Source: Bacillota bacterium
Lineage (GTDB): Bacteria; Bacillota; Bacilli; Paenibacillales; UBA4045
Assembly (NCBI GenBank): GCA_023441055.1
Contig: JAEZQY010000029.1
Coordinates: 62,001 to 126,000 of the forward strand
Direction: 5' to 3'
DNA length: 64,000 nucleotides
The translations under genes were made by a program, and so were the position numbers. Shown here one piece after another: positions 19,323-27,592 of the stretch; within the stretch, counting starts at the first letter, position 1; every line of letters begins with the position of its first letter. A model generated the notes under the pieces. It worked only from the letters and a program-made list of their open reading frames with translations. It was not told the origin of the DNA and searched no databases.

Positions 19323-20978
19323 TTATATCTGGAATGAACTCTTCAGCGATACCGTCAGATTAAAGACCAGGCGCTCTGACGAAGAAGTCTTCGGATCGAT
19401 ATTGAAATAGCCATGACGGAAAAACTGATACTTCGTATTAGGCTCCGCCTGCTTCAAATCGGGATCCACGAACCCCTGTAGCACCTCGAGCGACGCTGGA
19501 TTTACACGATCTAGGAACGATTCGCTCTCCTCACCCTCCGTTGCATCGAGGATAAGCGGCTCGTACAATCTGAACTCAGCCGGTGCGGCATGGCTTGCGT
19601 CTACCCAATGAATGGTTCCCTTCACCTTGCGGCCGGTAAAGCCGCTGCCGCTCTTGGTCTCCGGATCATAGGTGCAGTGCAGCTCCGTCACATTGCCTGC
19701 AGCATCCTTCACAAAATCATGGCAGCGAATGAAGTAGGCATTCTTGAGCCGCACCTCATTACCTGGGAATAGCCGGAAGTACTTGTTCGGCGGATTCTCC
19801 ATGAAGTCGTCCTGCTCGATATAGATCTCGCGCGAGAACGGGATCTGCTTCGTCCCCATCTCCGGATTCTCCGGATTGATCTCCGCATCCAACCACTCTG
19901 TCTGGCCCTCTGGATAGTTGGTGATCACGACCTTGAGCGGGCGTACAACGCCCATCGTACGTGGTGCCTTCAGCTTCAGATCCTCCCGTATGAAGTGATC
20001 GAGCATCCGAGCGTCCACGGTACCGCCGGACTTGGCGACACCAGTCTCCCGAATGAAGGCGCGGATCGCTTCAGGTGTCAACCCTCGGCGCCTTAACCCT
20101 GCTATTGTCGGCATACGCGGATCATCCCAGCCATCCACATGCCCCGCGTCCACCAGCTGCTTCAAGAAGCGCTTGCTCATGATGGTGTTCGTCAGATTAA
20201 GACGAGCGAACTCATACTGCCGTGACACATGTGTCATCCCACACTCGCGAATCACCCAATCATAGAGCGGTCGATGATCTTCATATTCCAGCGAGCATAG
20301 TGAATGTGTCACACCTTCGATTGCATCACCGAGTGGATGCGAGAAGTCATACATCGGATAGATGCACCAGGCATCGCCCGTCCGATGATGATGCGCGTGC
20401 AGGATCCGGTACAGCACAGGATCGCGCATATTGATATTCGGAGAGCTCATATCGATCTTCGCGCGCAGCACCTTCTCGCCATTCTGGAATTCACCTGCGC
20501 GCATGCGCGCGAACAGGTCTAGATTCTCCTCCACCGATCGATTGCGGTAAGGACTCTCCTGACCCGGCTCCGTCAATGTTCCGCGCGTCTCACGGATCTC
20601 ATCCGGCGTCTGATCATCCACATAGGCCAGACCCTTCTTAATCAACAGAATGGCTTGCTGGTAGTTCTCCTCGAAGTAATCCGACGCGAAGTGCAGGTCA
20701 TCCCATTCATAGCCCAGCCACTTCACATCCTCCAGGATGCTGTCGACATACTCGGTATCTTCCTTGACCGGATTCGTATCATCGAACCTGAGATTAGTGC
20801 GTCCGCCGAATTCATTAGCCAGATCGAAGTTAATACAGATCGCTTTGGCGTGACCGATATGCAGATATCCATTAGGCTCCGGCGGAAACCGGGTGACCAA
20901 TGTCTCCGTTCGACCTGACTTCAGGTCATCTACAATAATATTCCGTATGAAATTTGAGGATTCCGTCTTATTTTCCAT
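19323..20978 (-). CDS. glnS: glutaminyl-tRNA synthetase
   Basis: A 551-residue class I synthetase charging tRNA-Gln directly. The ATP-binding HIGH motif ([19 protein letters not shown]) and the KMSKS equivalent ([13 protein letters not shown]) are present, and two C-terminal beta-barrel anticodon-binding domains follow. The [10 protein letters not shown] stretch separates GlnRS from bacterial GluRS. Many Bacillota lack GlnRS and use GatCAB instead, so this gene probably reached the lineage by transfer at some point; it occurs in several Paenibacillaceae. It is monocistronic with its own terminator. Confidence 0.97.
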   Translation of the reverse strand: MENKTESSNFIRNIIVDDLKSGRTETLVTRFPPEPNGYLHIGHAKAICINFDLANEFGGRTNLRFDDTNPVKEDTEYVDSILEDVKWLGYEWDDLHFASDYFEENYQQAILLIKKGLAYVDDQTPDEIRETRGTLTEPGQESPYRNRSVEENLDLFARMRAGEFQNGEKVLRAKIDMSSPNINMRDPVLYRILHAHHHRTGDAWCIYPMYDFSHPLGDAIEGVTHSLCSLEYEDHRPLYDWVIRECGMTHVSRQYEFARLNLTNTIMSKRFLKQLVDAGHVDGWDDPRMPTIAGLRRRGLTPEAIRAFIRETGVAKSGGTVDARMLDHFIREDLKLKAPRTMGVVRPLKVVITNYPEGQTEWLDAEINPENPEMGTKQIPFSREIYIEQDDFMENPPNKYFRLFPGNEVRLKNAYFIRCHDFVKDAAGNVTELHCTYDPETKSGSGFTGRKVKGTIHWVDASHAAPAEFRLYEPLILDATEGEESESFLDRVNPASLEVLQGFVDPDLKQAEPNTKYQFFRHGYFNIDPKTSSSERLVFNLTVSLKSSFQI

Positions 20979-21068
20979 CCGAACTCAGCCCTTTGCAGAT
21001 AGTGTTCTATGTCTAAACTATATTCTAACTATCATACACTATATTTAATCACTAATGAAACTCTGAGC

Positions 21069-22613
21069 CTAATGCCCCATCGCGGTCGGCTGATATTGCT
21101 CATCCTCTGCATCCTCTGCCTTGCTCGGCAGCTCCATGCGCGCTCTGCCCATGAGCACAACGAACACAGCGCCAATCTCCACAATTGCGATGGATACCCA
21201 GAATAGATAAGCGATTGAGCCTGCGAGCGCATCAATCGCGCGATGGAGCAACTGCTCCGGCATGGCACTGCGCACTTCAGGCATAATCAAGCCGCGCGGA
21301 TCGGAGAATTGCGCTGCCGCTGCCGGGTCTGGGAACGCCTCTTCGATGCGCGCCTTATAACTGATCTTCTGCAGCACACCCAGCACCGTAATCCCTATGG
21401 CCGACCCAATCGTTCGGAAGAACGTAATTAACGAAATCGCCGCCCCCTTGTACTGCCCAGGCAGCCCATGCAGAACCGAGATATTCAGCACTACGAAGTT
21501 GACCCCGATGCCGAGGCCTACCAAGATCATATAGGTCGTGACAAGCCATCGCGGCGTATCCATTGACAGTGTGCCCAGGAGCACCATAGCAACAGCCAGA
21601 ATCCCGGTCGAAATCAGCATAATGCTGCGATAGGGCAGCTTATTCACCAGCGGTCCGCCGAGCATGCTGCTGACAACAACGGCCAGCATCATCGGCGTCA
21701 ATACCTGGCCGGCAGCGCTGGCCGATTCCCCATACACGCCCTGGATGAACAGCGGGATATAGGTGGCGCCGGATACCATTAGAATGCCATAGAAGAAGCC
21801 AATCGCCTGACTTGTTGTGAACAAGCGGTTCTTGAACAGCTTCAGCTCGACGATCGGGTCCTTCACCGCGCGTTCAACCATCAAGAAGATTAGAGCACTA
21901 ACCGCGAACAGCGCGAATAACCCGATAATCTGCCAGGACATCCAGTCATATGTACCCGCACCGCCAAGCTCAATCGCGAACATGAAGCTGAGAATCGCCA
22001 GCACGAGCATCGTCGCCCCGCCCCAGTCAATTCTCTGCTTACGCAGGGCAGACAGCTCCTTATAGCCGAACTGAATGAAGGAAATGGCCACGATCCCAAT
22101 TGGAATATTAATATAGAAAATCCATCGCCAATCAAGATGATCTGTCATATAAGCCCCGAGCACCGGTCCGAACACACTCGACAGCCCGAATACTGCGCCA
22201 AACAAGCCATTCATCTTGCCTCTCTTCTCCGCCGGGAAGATATCGAAGATGACCGCGAATGCGATTGGCATCAGAGCGCCGCCGCCAATCCCCTGGACAG
22301 CGCGGTAGATGACCAGCTCTGTCATCGTGCCCGCCAGTCCGCACAGCACCGAACCGAGCAAGAAGATGACCAGCCCCAGCTGGAAGAACAGCTTGCGGCC
22401 ATAGATATCCGAGAGCTTGCCGAAGATCGGCGTCGATACAACAGTCGCAATCATGTATGCGGAGAACACCCACACATACAGATCGAAGCCGCCGAGCTCA
22501 GTCAGTATAGTTGGCATCGCAGTTGAGACAATCGTCTGATCCAGCGCGCCGACGAACAAGCCGAGCAGCAGCCCGACTACAACGAGATTTGTTCTAGATT
22601 TTGTACGGTCCAT
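21069..22613 (-). CDS. DHA2 family MFS drug exporter
   Basis: A 514-residue, 14-helix major facilitator of the DHA2 (EmrB/QacA) group, a proton-driven efflux pump. Signatures: GLFVGALDQTIVSTAMPTI in helix 1 (motif D1), GKLSDIYGRKLFF (motif A) and the motif C-type GAVFGLSSVFGPVLGAYM in helix 5. The ATG at 22613 is 9 nt from GAGGGG; an earlier TTG leaves no room for a ribosome site. A good promoter lies at 22670-22698. No regulator gene is adjacent, and the substrate is unknown. A second DHA2 pump is encoded near 60 kb. Confidence 0.9.
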   Translation of the reverse strand: MDRTKSRTNLVVVGLLLGLFVGALDQTIVSTAMPTILTELGGFDLYVWVFSAYMIATVVSTPIFGKLSDIYGRKLFFQLGLVIFLLGSVLCGLAGTMTELVIYRAVQGIGGGALMPIAFAVIFDIFPAEKRGKMNGLFGAVFGLSSVFGPVLGAYMTDHLDWRWIFYINIPIGIVAISFIQFGYKELSALRKQRIDWGGATMLVLAILSFMFAIELGGAGTYDWMSWQIIGLFALFAVSALIFLMVERAVKDPIVELKLFKNRLFTTSQAIGFFYGILMVSGATYIPLFIQGVYGESASAAGQVLTPMMLAVVVSSMLGGPLVNKLPYRSIMLISTGILAVAMVLLGTLSMDTPRWLVTTYMILVGLGIGVNFVVLNISVLHGLPGQYKGAAISLITFFRTIGSAIGITVLGVLQKISYKARIEEAFPDPAAAAQFSDPRGLIMPEVRSAMPEQLLHRAIDALAGSIAYLFWVSIAIVEIGAVFVVLMGRARMELPSKAEDAEDEQYQPTAMGH

Positions 22614-22669
22614 ACACGGCAACCCCTCGCTCTATTTTCCATTTCCTGTGAACATCCTCACATTCACCT

Positions 22670-22698
22670 ACTATACTGCATAAGGGGTTGTCAGGCAA
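22670..22698 (-). promoter_or_regulatory. sigma-A promoter of the DHA2 exporter
   Basis: On the reverse strand TTGCCT (22698-22693), a 17-bp spacer and TATAGT (22675-22670) match the sigma-A consensus at 4/6 and 5/6. Transcription would start near 22663, about 50 nt before the ATG. Confidence 0.65.
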
Positions 22699-22792
22699 AG
22701 TGAAAAATGGCCGGACAATTCCCGCGTTAATCGATTCATTTAAATTCCCTGTCGGTTCATCGCCAACAATACATCTTGTTCACAATCACAGC

Positions 22793-22823
22793 AAAAGGGA
22801 GGCCTCCACAGAGACCTCCCTTT
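22793..22823 (-). terminator. intrinsic terminator of the DUF2680 gene
   Basis: AAAGGGAGG and CCTCCCTTT form a 9-bp stem with a 12-nt loop just after the stop codon at 22834. On the reverse strand the stem ends in CCCTTTT. Confidence 0.85.
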
Positions 22824-22833
22824 GCTAAACTGC

Positions 22834-23304
22834 TTAGTGCTTGCCCTTCCTATCGTTCTTCCTGTCGCTCTTCCTATCGTTCTTATCATTGTGATTGTTA
22901 TTGTGGTCGTTGTCATGATTCTTATCATTGTCATTCTTGTCGCAATCCCGCTTCATCGGCGGCAGGAAGCCATGCTTCTCGATCAAAGCATGCCGCTCTC
23001 GCATCCGCGTTATCCAATGATTCGCTTGTTCCTGCGTGATGACCCCGAACTCTAGGTACTTCTTGATCAACAGTTCCTTATTCGCATACAGCGCTTGATA
23101 GATCTGGGCAAGCTCTTGCTGCTGCGCGGCCGTCAATGCCGGCCTAGCTGGTTCGGCAGCCTGCTCATCCCTGACTCCCGACTCAGCCGTCTGCTCATCC
23201 CCAGCTGCCTGCGCAGGGCCCGGCTCTGCCGCGAAGACAGACGATGTATACATGGACACCGTCAGCAAGGTTATCACGAGCAGATAGGCTATCGCTCTAT
23301 TCAT
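22834..23304 (-). CDS. secreted DUF2680 (YckD-like) protein with charged tail
   Basis: A 156-residue exported protein. A signal peptide (NRAIAYLLVITLLTVSMYTSSVFA) precedes an Ala/Glu-rich linker and a helical DUF2680 region (LTAAQQQELAQIYQALYANKE through ARHALIEKHGF-like residues). The last 45 residues are a low-complexity tail of Asp, Asn, His and Lys (DNDHNNNHND, then DRKSDRKNDRKGKH). DUF2680 proteins such as B. subtilis YckD are small secreted proteins of unknown role. The His/Asp tail could bind metal and the Lys/Arg end could bind the wall; both are guesses. The ATG at 23304 has AAGGGGG 7 nt upstream. Confidence 0.75.
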   Translation of the reverse strand: MNRAIAYLLVITLLTVSMYTSSVFAAEPGPAQAAGDEQTAESGVRDEQAAEPARPALTAAQQQELAQIYQALYANKELLIKKYLEFGVITQEQANHWITRMRERHALIEKHGFLPPMKRDCDKNDNDKNHDNDHNNNHNDKNDRKSDRKNDRKGKH

Positions 23305-23381
23305 ATAGCAACCCCCTTCATACGTTATCCATACTAGGTTGTAACACCCCATACGAATTTATGCATGAAAGGAAAGGCTAA

Positions 23382-23750
23382 TTATCTAACAGCCATCAAC
23401 GTCTTATTGATTGCTTCAACCACACGCGCCGATTGGAACGGCTTCACAAGGAAGTCGCTTGCCCCTGAACGAATCGCTTCCATGATCATATCCCGTTGTC
23501 CCATCGCGGAACACATGATGATTCTCGCATTAGCATCGAACGCCTTAATCTGTCTCAGCGCCTCGAGCCCTTCCATCACGGGCATGGTAATATCCATAGT
23601 GACCACATCCGGCCGGAACGACTTGTACTTCTCTATCGCCTCGACCCCATTGGCCGCTTCACTTAATACCTCATGTCCCGCAGCCTCCAGGATATCCCTC
23701 AGCATGGCGCGCAAGAATGCTGCATCATCCACTACTAATACCTGTGCCAT
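23382..23750 (-). CDS. CheY-like single-domain response regulator
   Basis: A 122-residue receiver domain with no output domain. It has the acidic pocket VVDDAAFLR, phospho-acceptor Asp in VVTMDITMPVM, conserved Ser/Thr in IIMCSAMGQ and Lys in FLVKPFQ, and it closely resembles chemotaxis CheY. It would bind the flagellar switch or pass phosphate on. No chemotaxis genes are adjacent, so its kinase is elsewhere. The ATG at 23750 is 6 nt after AGGTG. A TATAAT (23795-23790, reverse strand) is a possible -10, without a good -35. Confidence 0.9.
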   Translation of the reverse strand: MAQVLVVDDAAFLRAMLRDILEAAGHEVLSEAANGVEAIEKYKSFRPDVVTMDITMPVMEGLEALRQIKAFDANARIIMCSAMGQRDMIMEAIRSGASDFLVKPFQSARVVEAINKTLMAVR

Positions 23751-23854
23751 TCTCATCACCTCATAATAAAGCCTAATGACTATAAGGTTATTATAGAAGA
23801 ATGGCCTTAACATAAACTAAACAAGCGCTGTGAGCTTCCGTCTCAGGTGAGCCC

Positions 23855-24547
23855 TCACTCTTCCCTCGGCTTCATTCTGCGTGCCCAATAGAGGACAGGT
23901 GTGCCGGCCGCGCTGATGATATACTTGAACAGGTAAGTAGTAATGAGAATCTCCCACCAGACATCCCAGGTATACAAGCCTGCGAACGCGATCGTACAGA
24001 AGATGAGCGAATCGATCAATTGACTGATCGCTGTGCTGAGATTAATCCGCAGCCAGAACTGGTTCGCCTGAGCGAATCGCGCGCGTATGCGTCCGAATAG
24101 CTGTACATCCAAGTATTGGCTAATGAGGAATGCGGATAGGCTGCCGACTGCCAGACGCGGCATAAGCCCGAACAGTAATTCCATGGCGCTCTGAGCAATA
24201 TCCGTCTCCTGCGGCTTGAATTGCAGCACCATCTGCATAATTAAGGTGACCGCGATCAAGCTGAAGAAGCCAAGCCACACCGCCTGCTTCGCATCCCGCT
24301 GCCCGTACTTCTCATTGAGCAGATCCATCGTCATCGAGATCGAGGCATAGATCGTATTGCCCAGCGTCATGACGATGGCGAAGCCGAGCATATCCAGCTC
24401 GATCGTCTTCACAACCTGGATATTGGCGACTACGGTTGCGAAGCCTACCCATGCGAAAAGCCCCTTCCTGCCGAACTGGCGATAACAGAGCAGGAACAGG
24501 GCAAAGTTGACGGCTACGAAGAGCACGCCCCAGACTAAATTAAACAT
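23855..24547 (-). CDS. queuosine precursor transporter (YhhQ/VUT family)
   Basis: A 230-residue membrane protein with about six helices of the YhhQ family, which imports queuosine precursors such as preQ0/preQ1 for modifying tRNA wobble G34. Family stretches include NIQVVKTIELDMLGFAIVMTLGNTIYASISMTMDLLNEKYGQRDAKQAV and a conserved SQLIDSLIFCTIAF near the end. A preQ1-I riboswitch directly upstream strongly supports the substrate. Unlike typical Bacillota queT, this is the YhhQ type. It is monocistronic, with its own extended -10 promoter. Confidence 0.92.
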   Translation of the reverse strand: MFNLVWGVLFVAVNFALFLLCYRQFGRKGLFAWVGFATVVANIQVVKTIELDMLGFAIVMTLGNTIYASISMTMDLLNEKYGQRDAKQAVWLGFFSLIAVTLIMQMVLQFKPQETDIAQSAMELLFGLMPRLAVGSLSAFLISQYLDVQLFGRIRARFAQANQFWLRINLSTAISQLIDSLIFCTIAFAGLYTWDVWWEILITTYLFKYIISAAGTPVLYWARRMKPREE

Positions 24548-24560
24548 AATGAATACACAC

Positions 24561-24599
24561 TCCCTAGTTTTGATATCGCGGGATGGTTACGAACCGCGA
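24561..24599 (-). ncRNA. preQ1-I riboswitch
   Basis: On the reverse strand CGCGG pairs with CCGCG (P1) around a UUCGUAACCAUC loop. An A-rich linker AUAUCAAAA and CUAGGGAG then follow, the latter merging with the ribosome site about 10 nt before the ATG. This is the layout of class I preQ1 aptamers (GG-UUC in the loop, a tail containing AAAACUA, and a pseudoknot with the loop). Ligand binding would sequester the GGGAG and turn off translation of the transporter. Confidence 0.9.
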
Positions 24600-24621
24600 G
24601 TGCATCAAGGCACCAGGGATG

Positions 24622-24630
24622 ATTATAGCA
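24622..24630 (-). promoter_or_regulatory. extended -10 promoter of the queuosine transporter
   Basis: TGC-TATAAT on the reverse strand (24630-24622) is a perfect extended -10 with no clear -35. The start point would be about 15-20 nt before the preQ1 aptamer, a normal distance. Confidence 0.65.
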
Positions 24631-24639
24631 TAGGATCGA

Positions 24640-26613
24640 TCAATCGCGCACGCGCAGCCAGACCATCATCTCGCCCTCGCCGCGATTCCCCCACATATAA
24701 TAGGGGCTTGCTCTCAGCTTAACCGGCTTCTTGCCTGGCTTCACCGGGCGATAGAGGCTGTCAGCAAACGCCTCCTCCGCGTAGTCATCACGCCACGCGT
24801 CCGTCTCGATCACGACAGCTCCACTGTCTAGGAAGTCCTCCTCGAAATGCGCTTCCAGCTTGGCATCCAGCGATACCGACAGCCCAGCCAGGAGCTTGCC
24901 TTGATCAGCCTCCTCCACGCAATACACCAGCGGCCCGCGCTGAATCGCCGCCTTGCCTCGGTCCGCGCGAATCTCCGGGTGCGCAGCCATCCATTCCGCC
25001 TCCATCGGCAGCGACAGCTCCACCAGATCGCCTGCTCGCCATTCTCGATCAAGCCGAATATATCCGTCCTGCATAAGCGCCTGCGCGTCAACCTGTTCGC
25101 CATTCACCTGCAGGCTTAGCTCCCCGCGCACCCAGGACGGCGCGCGCAGCGCCAATGTGAAGCGTCCCGGCTGTTCCGGCTTCACCGTCATCCTCACCTG
25201 CCCGTTCCATGGCAACTCCGCTTCCTGGCTCAGCGTCACCTTGCGATCCGCCAAGCGCACCACCGTCTCATTGCCCATATACAGATGGGTGTGGATCACA
25301 TCATCATCGACTGTATAGATATACTGTCCGAGCGAGGCGATCAGCCTGGCCAGGTTGGGCGGACAGCATGCGCAGCCGAACCAGCGCTGGCGTACCGGCT
25401 TCACATGATGCTTGCCCGGATTGCCACGACTCGCGTCCGGCCACACCTCTAGTGGATTCACATAGAAAAAGTGCTTGCCGTCCGCAGACATGCTGCCGAT
25501 AACCAGATTGTACAGCGCCCGCTCCAGCACATCCGCATACTCGCTGCTCGGCTCCAGCTGCAGCATCCGCTGCGCGAAGAAGATCAACCCGATCGATGCG
25601 CAGGTCTCGGCATACACCGTATCATTCGGCAGATCATAGTCGAACGAGAACGCCTCGCCATGATGCGTAGAGCCGATCCCGCCTGTGATGTACATCTGCT
25701 TCCCCACCATGTTCCGCCACAATCGGCGGCAAGCCGCTAGCAGCGACTCGTCGCCATTCTCACGCGCCAGATCCGCCATCGCCGCATACATGTAGACCGC
25801 GCGAACCGAATGTCCAACTGCCACATCCTGCTCGCGAACCGGCACATGCGCCTGATGATAAGCCGTATCCGGCCTATGTCCCTTGCCTTCTGTCCAGGGA
25901 CTCTCGAAGTCAGGCCCCTCGTACTCCTCATCGAAGAAATGCGGCGACTGCCCGCGCTGATCAATGAAATATTGACTCAGCTTCAGATATCGCGCGTTGC
26001 CCGTCGCCTCATACAGCTTCACAAGCGCCAGCTCGATCTCCTGATGGCCGTCATAGCCCTTCAACTTGCCCGGCTCGTTCCCGAATACGCTGTCGATGTA
26101 ATCAGCGAATCGGCACATCGCATCCAGTAGCTTGCGCTTGCCCGTTCCTTGGTAATAGGCGACTGCGGCCTCGATCATATGACCAGCTGTGTACAGCTCA
26201 TGGCAATCCTTCAGATTCGTCCAGCGCTTACCCGGCTTCTTGACCGTGAAGTACGTATTCAGATAGCCATCTTCCTGCTGCGCAGCCACTACCAGATCGA
26301 TTGCCTCGTCCGCAACCCGCTCCAGATCGGCGTCAGGATGTGTCGCAAGCGAGTAGCCGACCGCCTCGAGCCACTTCGCTACATCGCTGTCCTGGAAGAC
26401 GAAGCCATAGAACTCCCCCTCCTCGAGTCCCGCCGCGATGCGGAAGTTCCGGATCGCGCGACTCGGCTCCGCCTCCGGCACGCGATCATTCAGCGCCTCC
26501 CATTGGTAAGGAATAACCGTCTCCCGCACCAGCTCGGAGAATCCGCTCCAGAATTTATCCGTAATACGAATATCTTGCAAGGGAACAACACGCTTATTCA
26601 ACTGTCTCGCCAT
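24640..26613 (-). CDS. GH127 beta-L-arabinofuranosidase family protein
   Basis: A 657-residue cytoplasmic glycoside hydrolase of family GH127 (HypBA1-like), with an (alpha/alpha)6 barrel followed by beta-sandwich domains. Members release L-arabinofuranose from beta-linked arabino-oligosaccharides. The zinc and catalytic Cys cluster is visible as YAETCASIGL and WFGCACCPPNLARL, matching the Glu-x-Cys and Cys-Cys ligands; the second Cys of the pair is near the known nucleophile position. No signal peptide is present, so short oligosaccharides must be imported. The ATG at 26613 lies 8 nt from GGAGTG. The divergent AraC gene is its likely regulator. Confidence 0.92.
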   Translation of the reverse strand: MARQLNKRVVPLQDIRITDKFWSGFSELVRETVIPYQWEALNDRVPEAEPSRAIRNFRIAAGLEEGEFYGFVFQDSDVAKWLEAVGYSLATHPDADLERVADEAIDLVVAAQQEDGYLNTYFTVKKPGKRWTNLKDCHELYTAGHMIEAAVAYYQGTGKRKLLDAMCRFADYIDSVFGNEPGKLKGYDGHQEIELALVKLYEATGNARYLKLSQYFIDQRGQSPHFFDEEYEGPDFESPWTEGKGHRPDTAYHQAHVPVREQDVAVGHSVRAVYMYAAMADLARENGDESLLAACRRLWRNMVGKQMYITGGIGSTHHGEAFSFDYDLPNDTVYAETCASIGLIFFAQRMLQLEPSSEYADVLERALYNLVIGSMSADGKHFFYVNPLEVWPDASRGNPGKHHVKPVRQRWFGCACCPPNLARLIASLGQYIYTVDDDVIHTHLYMGNETVVRLADRKVTLSQEAELPWNGQVRMTVKPEQPGRFTLALRAPSWVRGELSLQVNGEQVDAQALMQDGYIRLDREWRAGDLVELSLPMEAEWMAAHPEIRADRGKAAIQRGPLVYCVEEADQGKLLAGLSVSLDAKLEAHFEEDFLDSGAVVIETDAWRDDYAEEAFADSLYRPVKPGKKPVKLRASPYYMWGNRGEGEMMVWLRVRD

Positions 26614-26660
26614 TACGATCACACTCCATTATTTTCACTATTCACACCTTCCATAACCCC

Positions 26661-26689
26661 ATTCTATCCGCTAAAATATACCCTAACAA
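26661..26689 (-). promoter_or_regulatory. sigma-A promoter of the GH127 gene
   Basis: On the reverse strand TTGTTA (26689-26684), a 17-bp spacer and TAGAAT (26666-26661) give a good sigma-A match. The site is in the 128-bp gap shared with the divergent AraC-family gene, where that regulator would bind. Confidence 0.6.
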
Positions 26690-26741
26690 TCTATAATCAC
26701 AACCAATTATTTATACGATCTCACACTGGAGGCCAACACTT

Positions 26742-27575
26742 ATGTCCACCTCGCCCTATATCACCTTCCCTACGCCGCCGTTCCCCTACTACCTGGAGTC
26801 CGGCTATCGGCTATACGCCGTTGGGGAATCGCACCCGAACCGGCATCATCTCGGTGTATTCGATCTGATCTATGTGACAGCAGGAACGCTGTACATTGGC
26901 GAGGAGGACACCCGCTTCGCGCTGACTGCCGGACATGCCTTGATCCTATTGCCGGACCGCTGGCACTACGCGTCACAGCCTTGTGAGACGGAGACCGCGT
27001 TCTATTGGGTTCATTTTCGAAGTGGGGAGGGGTGGGAGGAAGGTGCATGGGAACAAGGAACTGGCGGATTGCCGATCAAGCTGCCGAAGCTGTGGCAAGT
27101 GAGTGACCAGGCGCTGATGACGAGGCTGATGGCAAGGCTGGTTGAGCTGTCAGTGGAGAGCCGAACAACGGCCTATTGGGAGGAACAGCAGGTGTTCTGG
27201 GAGCTGCTGCGGCTAATGAATGATGGCGGTCAGTCCGCACAATCCTCGCGGGCGGTCGCGGTAGCCAGCCAGATCGAGGCTTTCATCAAGCAGCACTATC
27301 AACGCAATCTTACGAATGAGATCCTGTCGGAGGCGCTGCACTTCCACCCGAATTATCTCGCGCGATGCATGAAGGAGGTGTTCGGGGTTACGCCGCTGGA
27401 GTATCTGCAGGACTACCGAATTGAACAGGCCAAGCTGCTGCTGCTCAAGACGGAATGGGCCATGCCGCGAATCGCCGAGCATATCGGATTTCACTACGCA
27501 CCGTACTTCTCCAGCTCCTTCAAGAAGCAAGTCGGTCTATCGCCGCTCGCCTATCGCAAGCAGTATCAGAGGTGA
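26742..27575 (+). CDS. AraC family transcriptional regulator
   Basis: A 277-residue regulator with an N-terminal cupin ligand domain (about 10-120; LYIGEEDTRFALTAGHALILLPDRWHYA) and two C-terminal helix-turn-helix motifs (about 180-275; FHPNYLARCMKEVFGVTPLEYLQDYRIEQAKLLL and IAEHIGFHYAPYFSSSFKKQVGLSPLAYRK). AraC proteins of this build activate sugar-use genes on binding a sugar. It is divergent from the GH127 arabinofuranosidase and probably controls it in response to an arabinose-containing ligand. The ribosome site GGAGG is 9 nt from the ATG. Confidence 0.92.
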   Translation: MSTSPYITFPTPPFPYYLESGYRLYAVGESHPNRHHLGVFDLIYVTAGTLYIGEEDTRFALTAGHALILLPDRWHYASQPCETETAFYWVHFRSGEGWEEGAWEQGTGGLPIKLPKLWQVSDQALMTRLMARLVELSVESRTTAYWEEQQVFWELLRLMNDGGQSAQSSRAVAVASQIEAFIKQHYQRNLTNEILSEALHFHPNYLARCMKEVFGVTPLEYLQDYRIEQAKLLLLKTEWAMPRIAEHIGFHYAPYFSSSFKKQVGLSPLAYRKQYQR

Positions 27576-27592
27576 CGTTGCCCGTCCTCTCA

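Noticed and set aside
22740..22934. Met/Thr/Ile-rich 64-residue frame on the reverse strand
   Set aside because: It is an out-of-frame reading of the Asp/Asn/His codon repeats of the DUF2680 gene plus its terminator.
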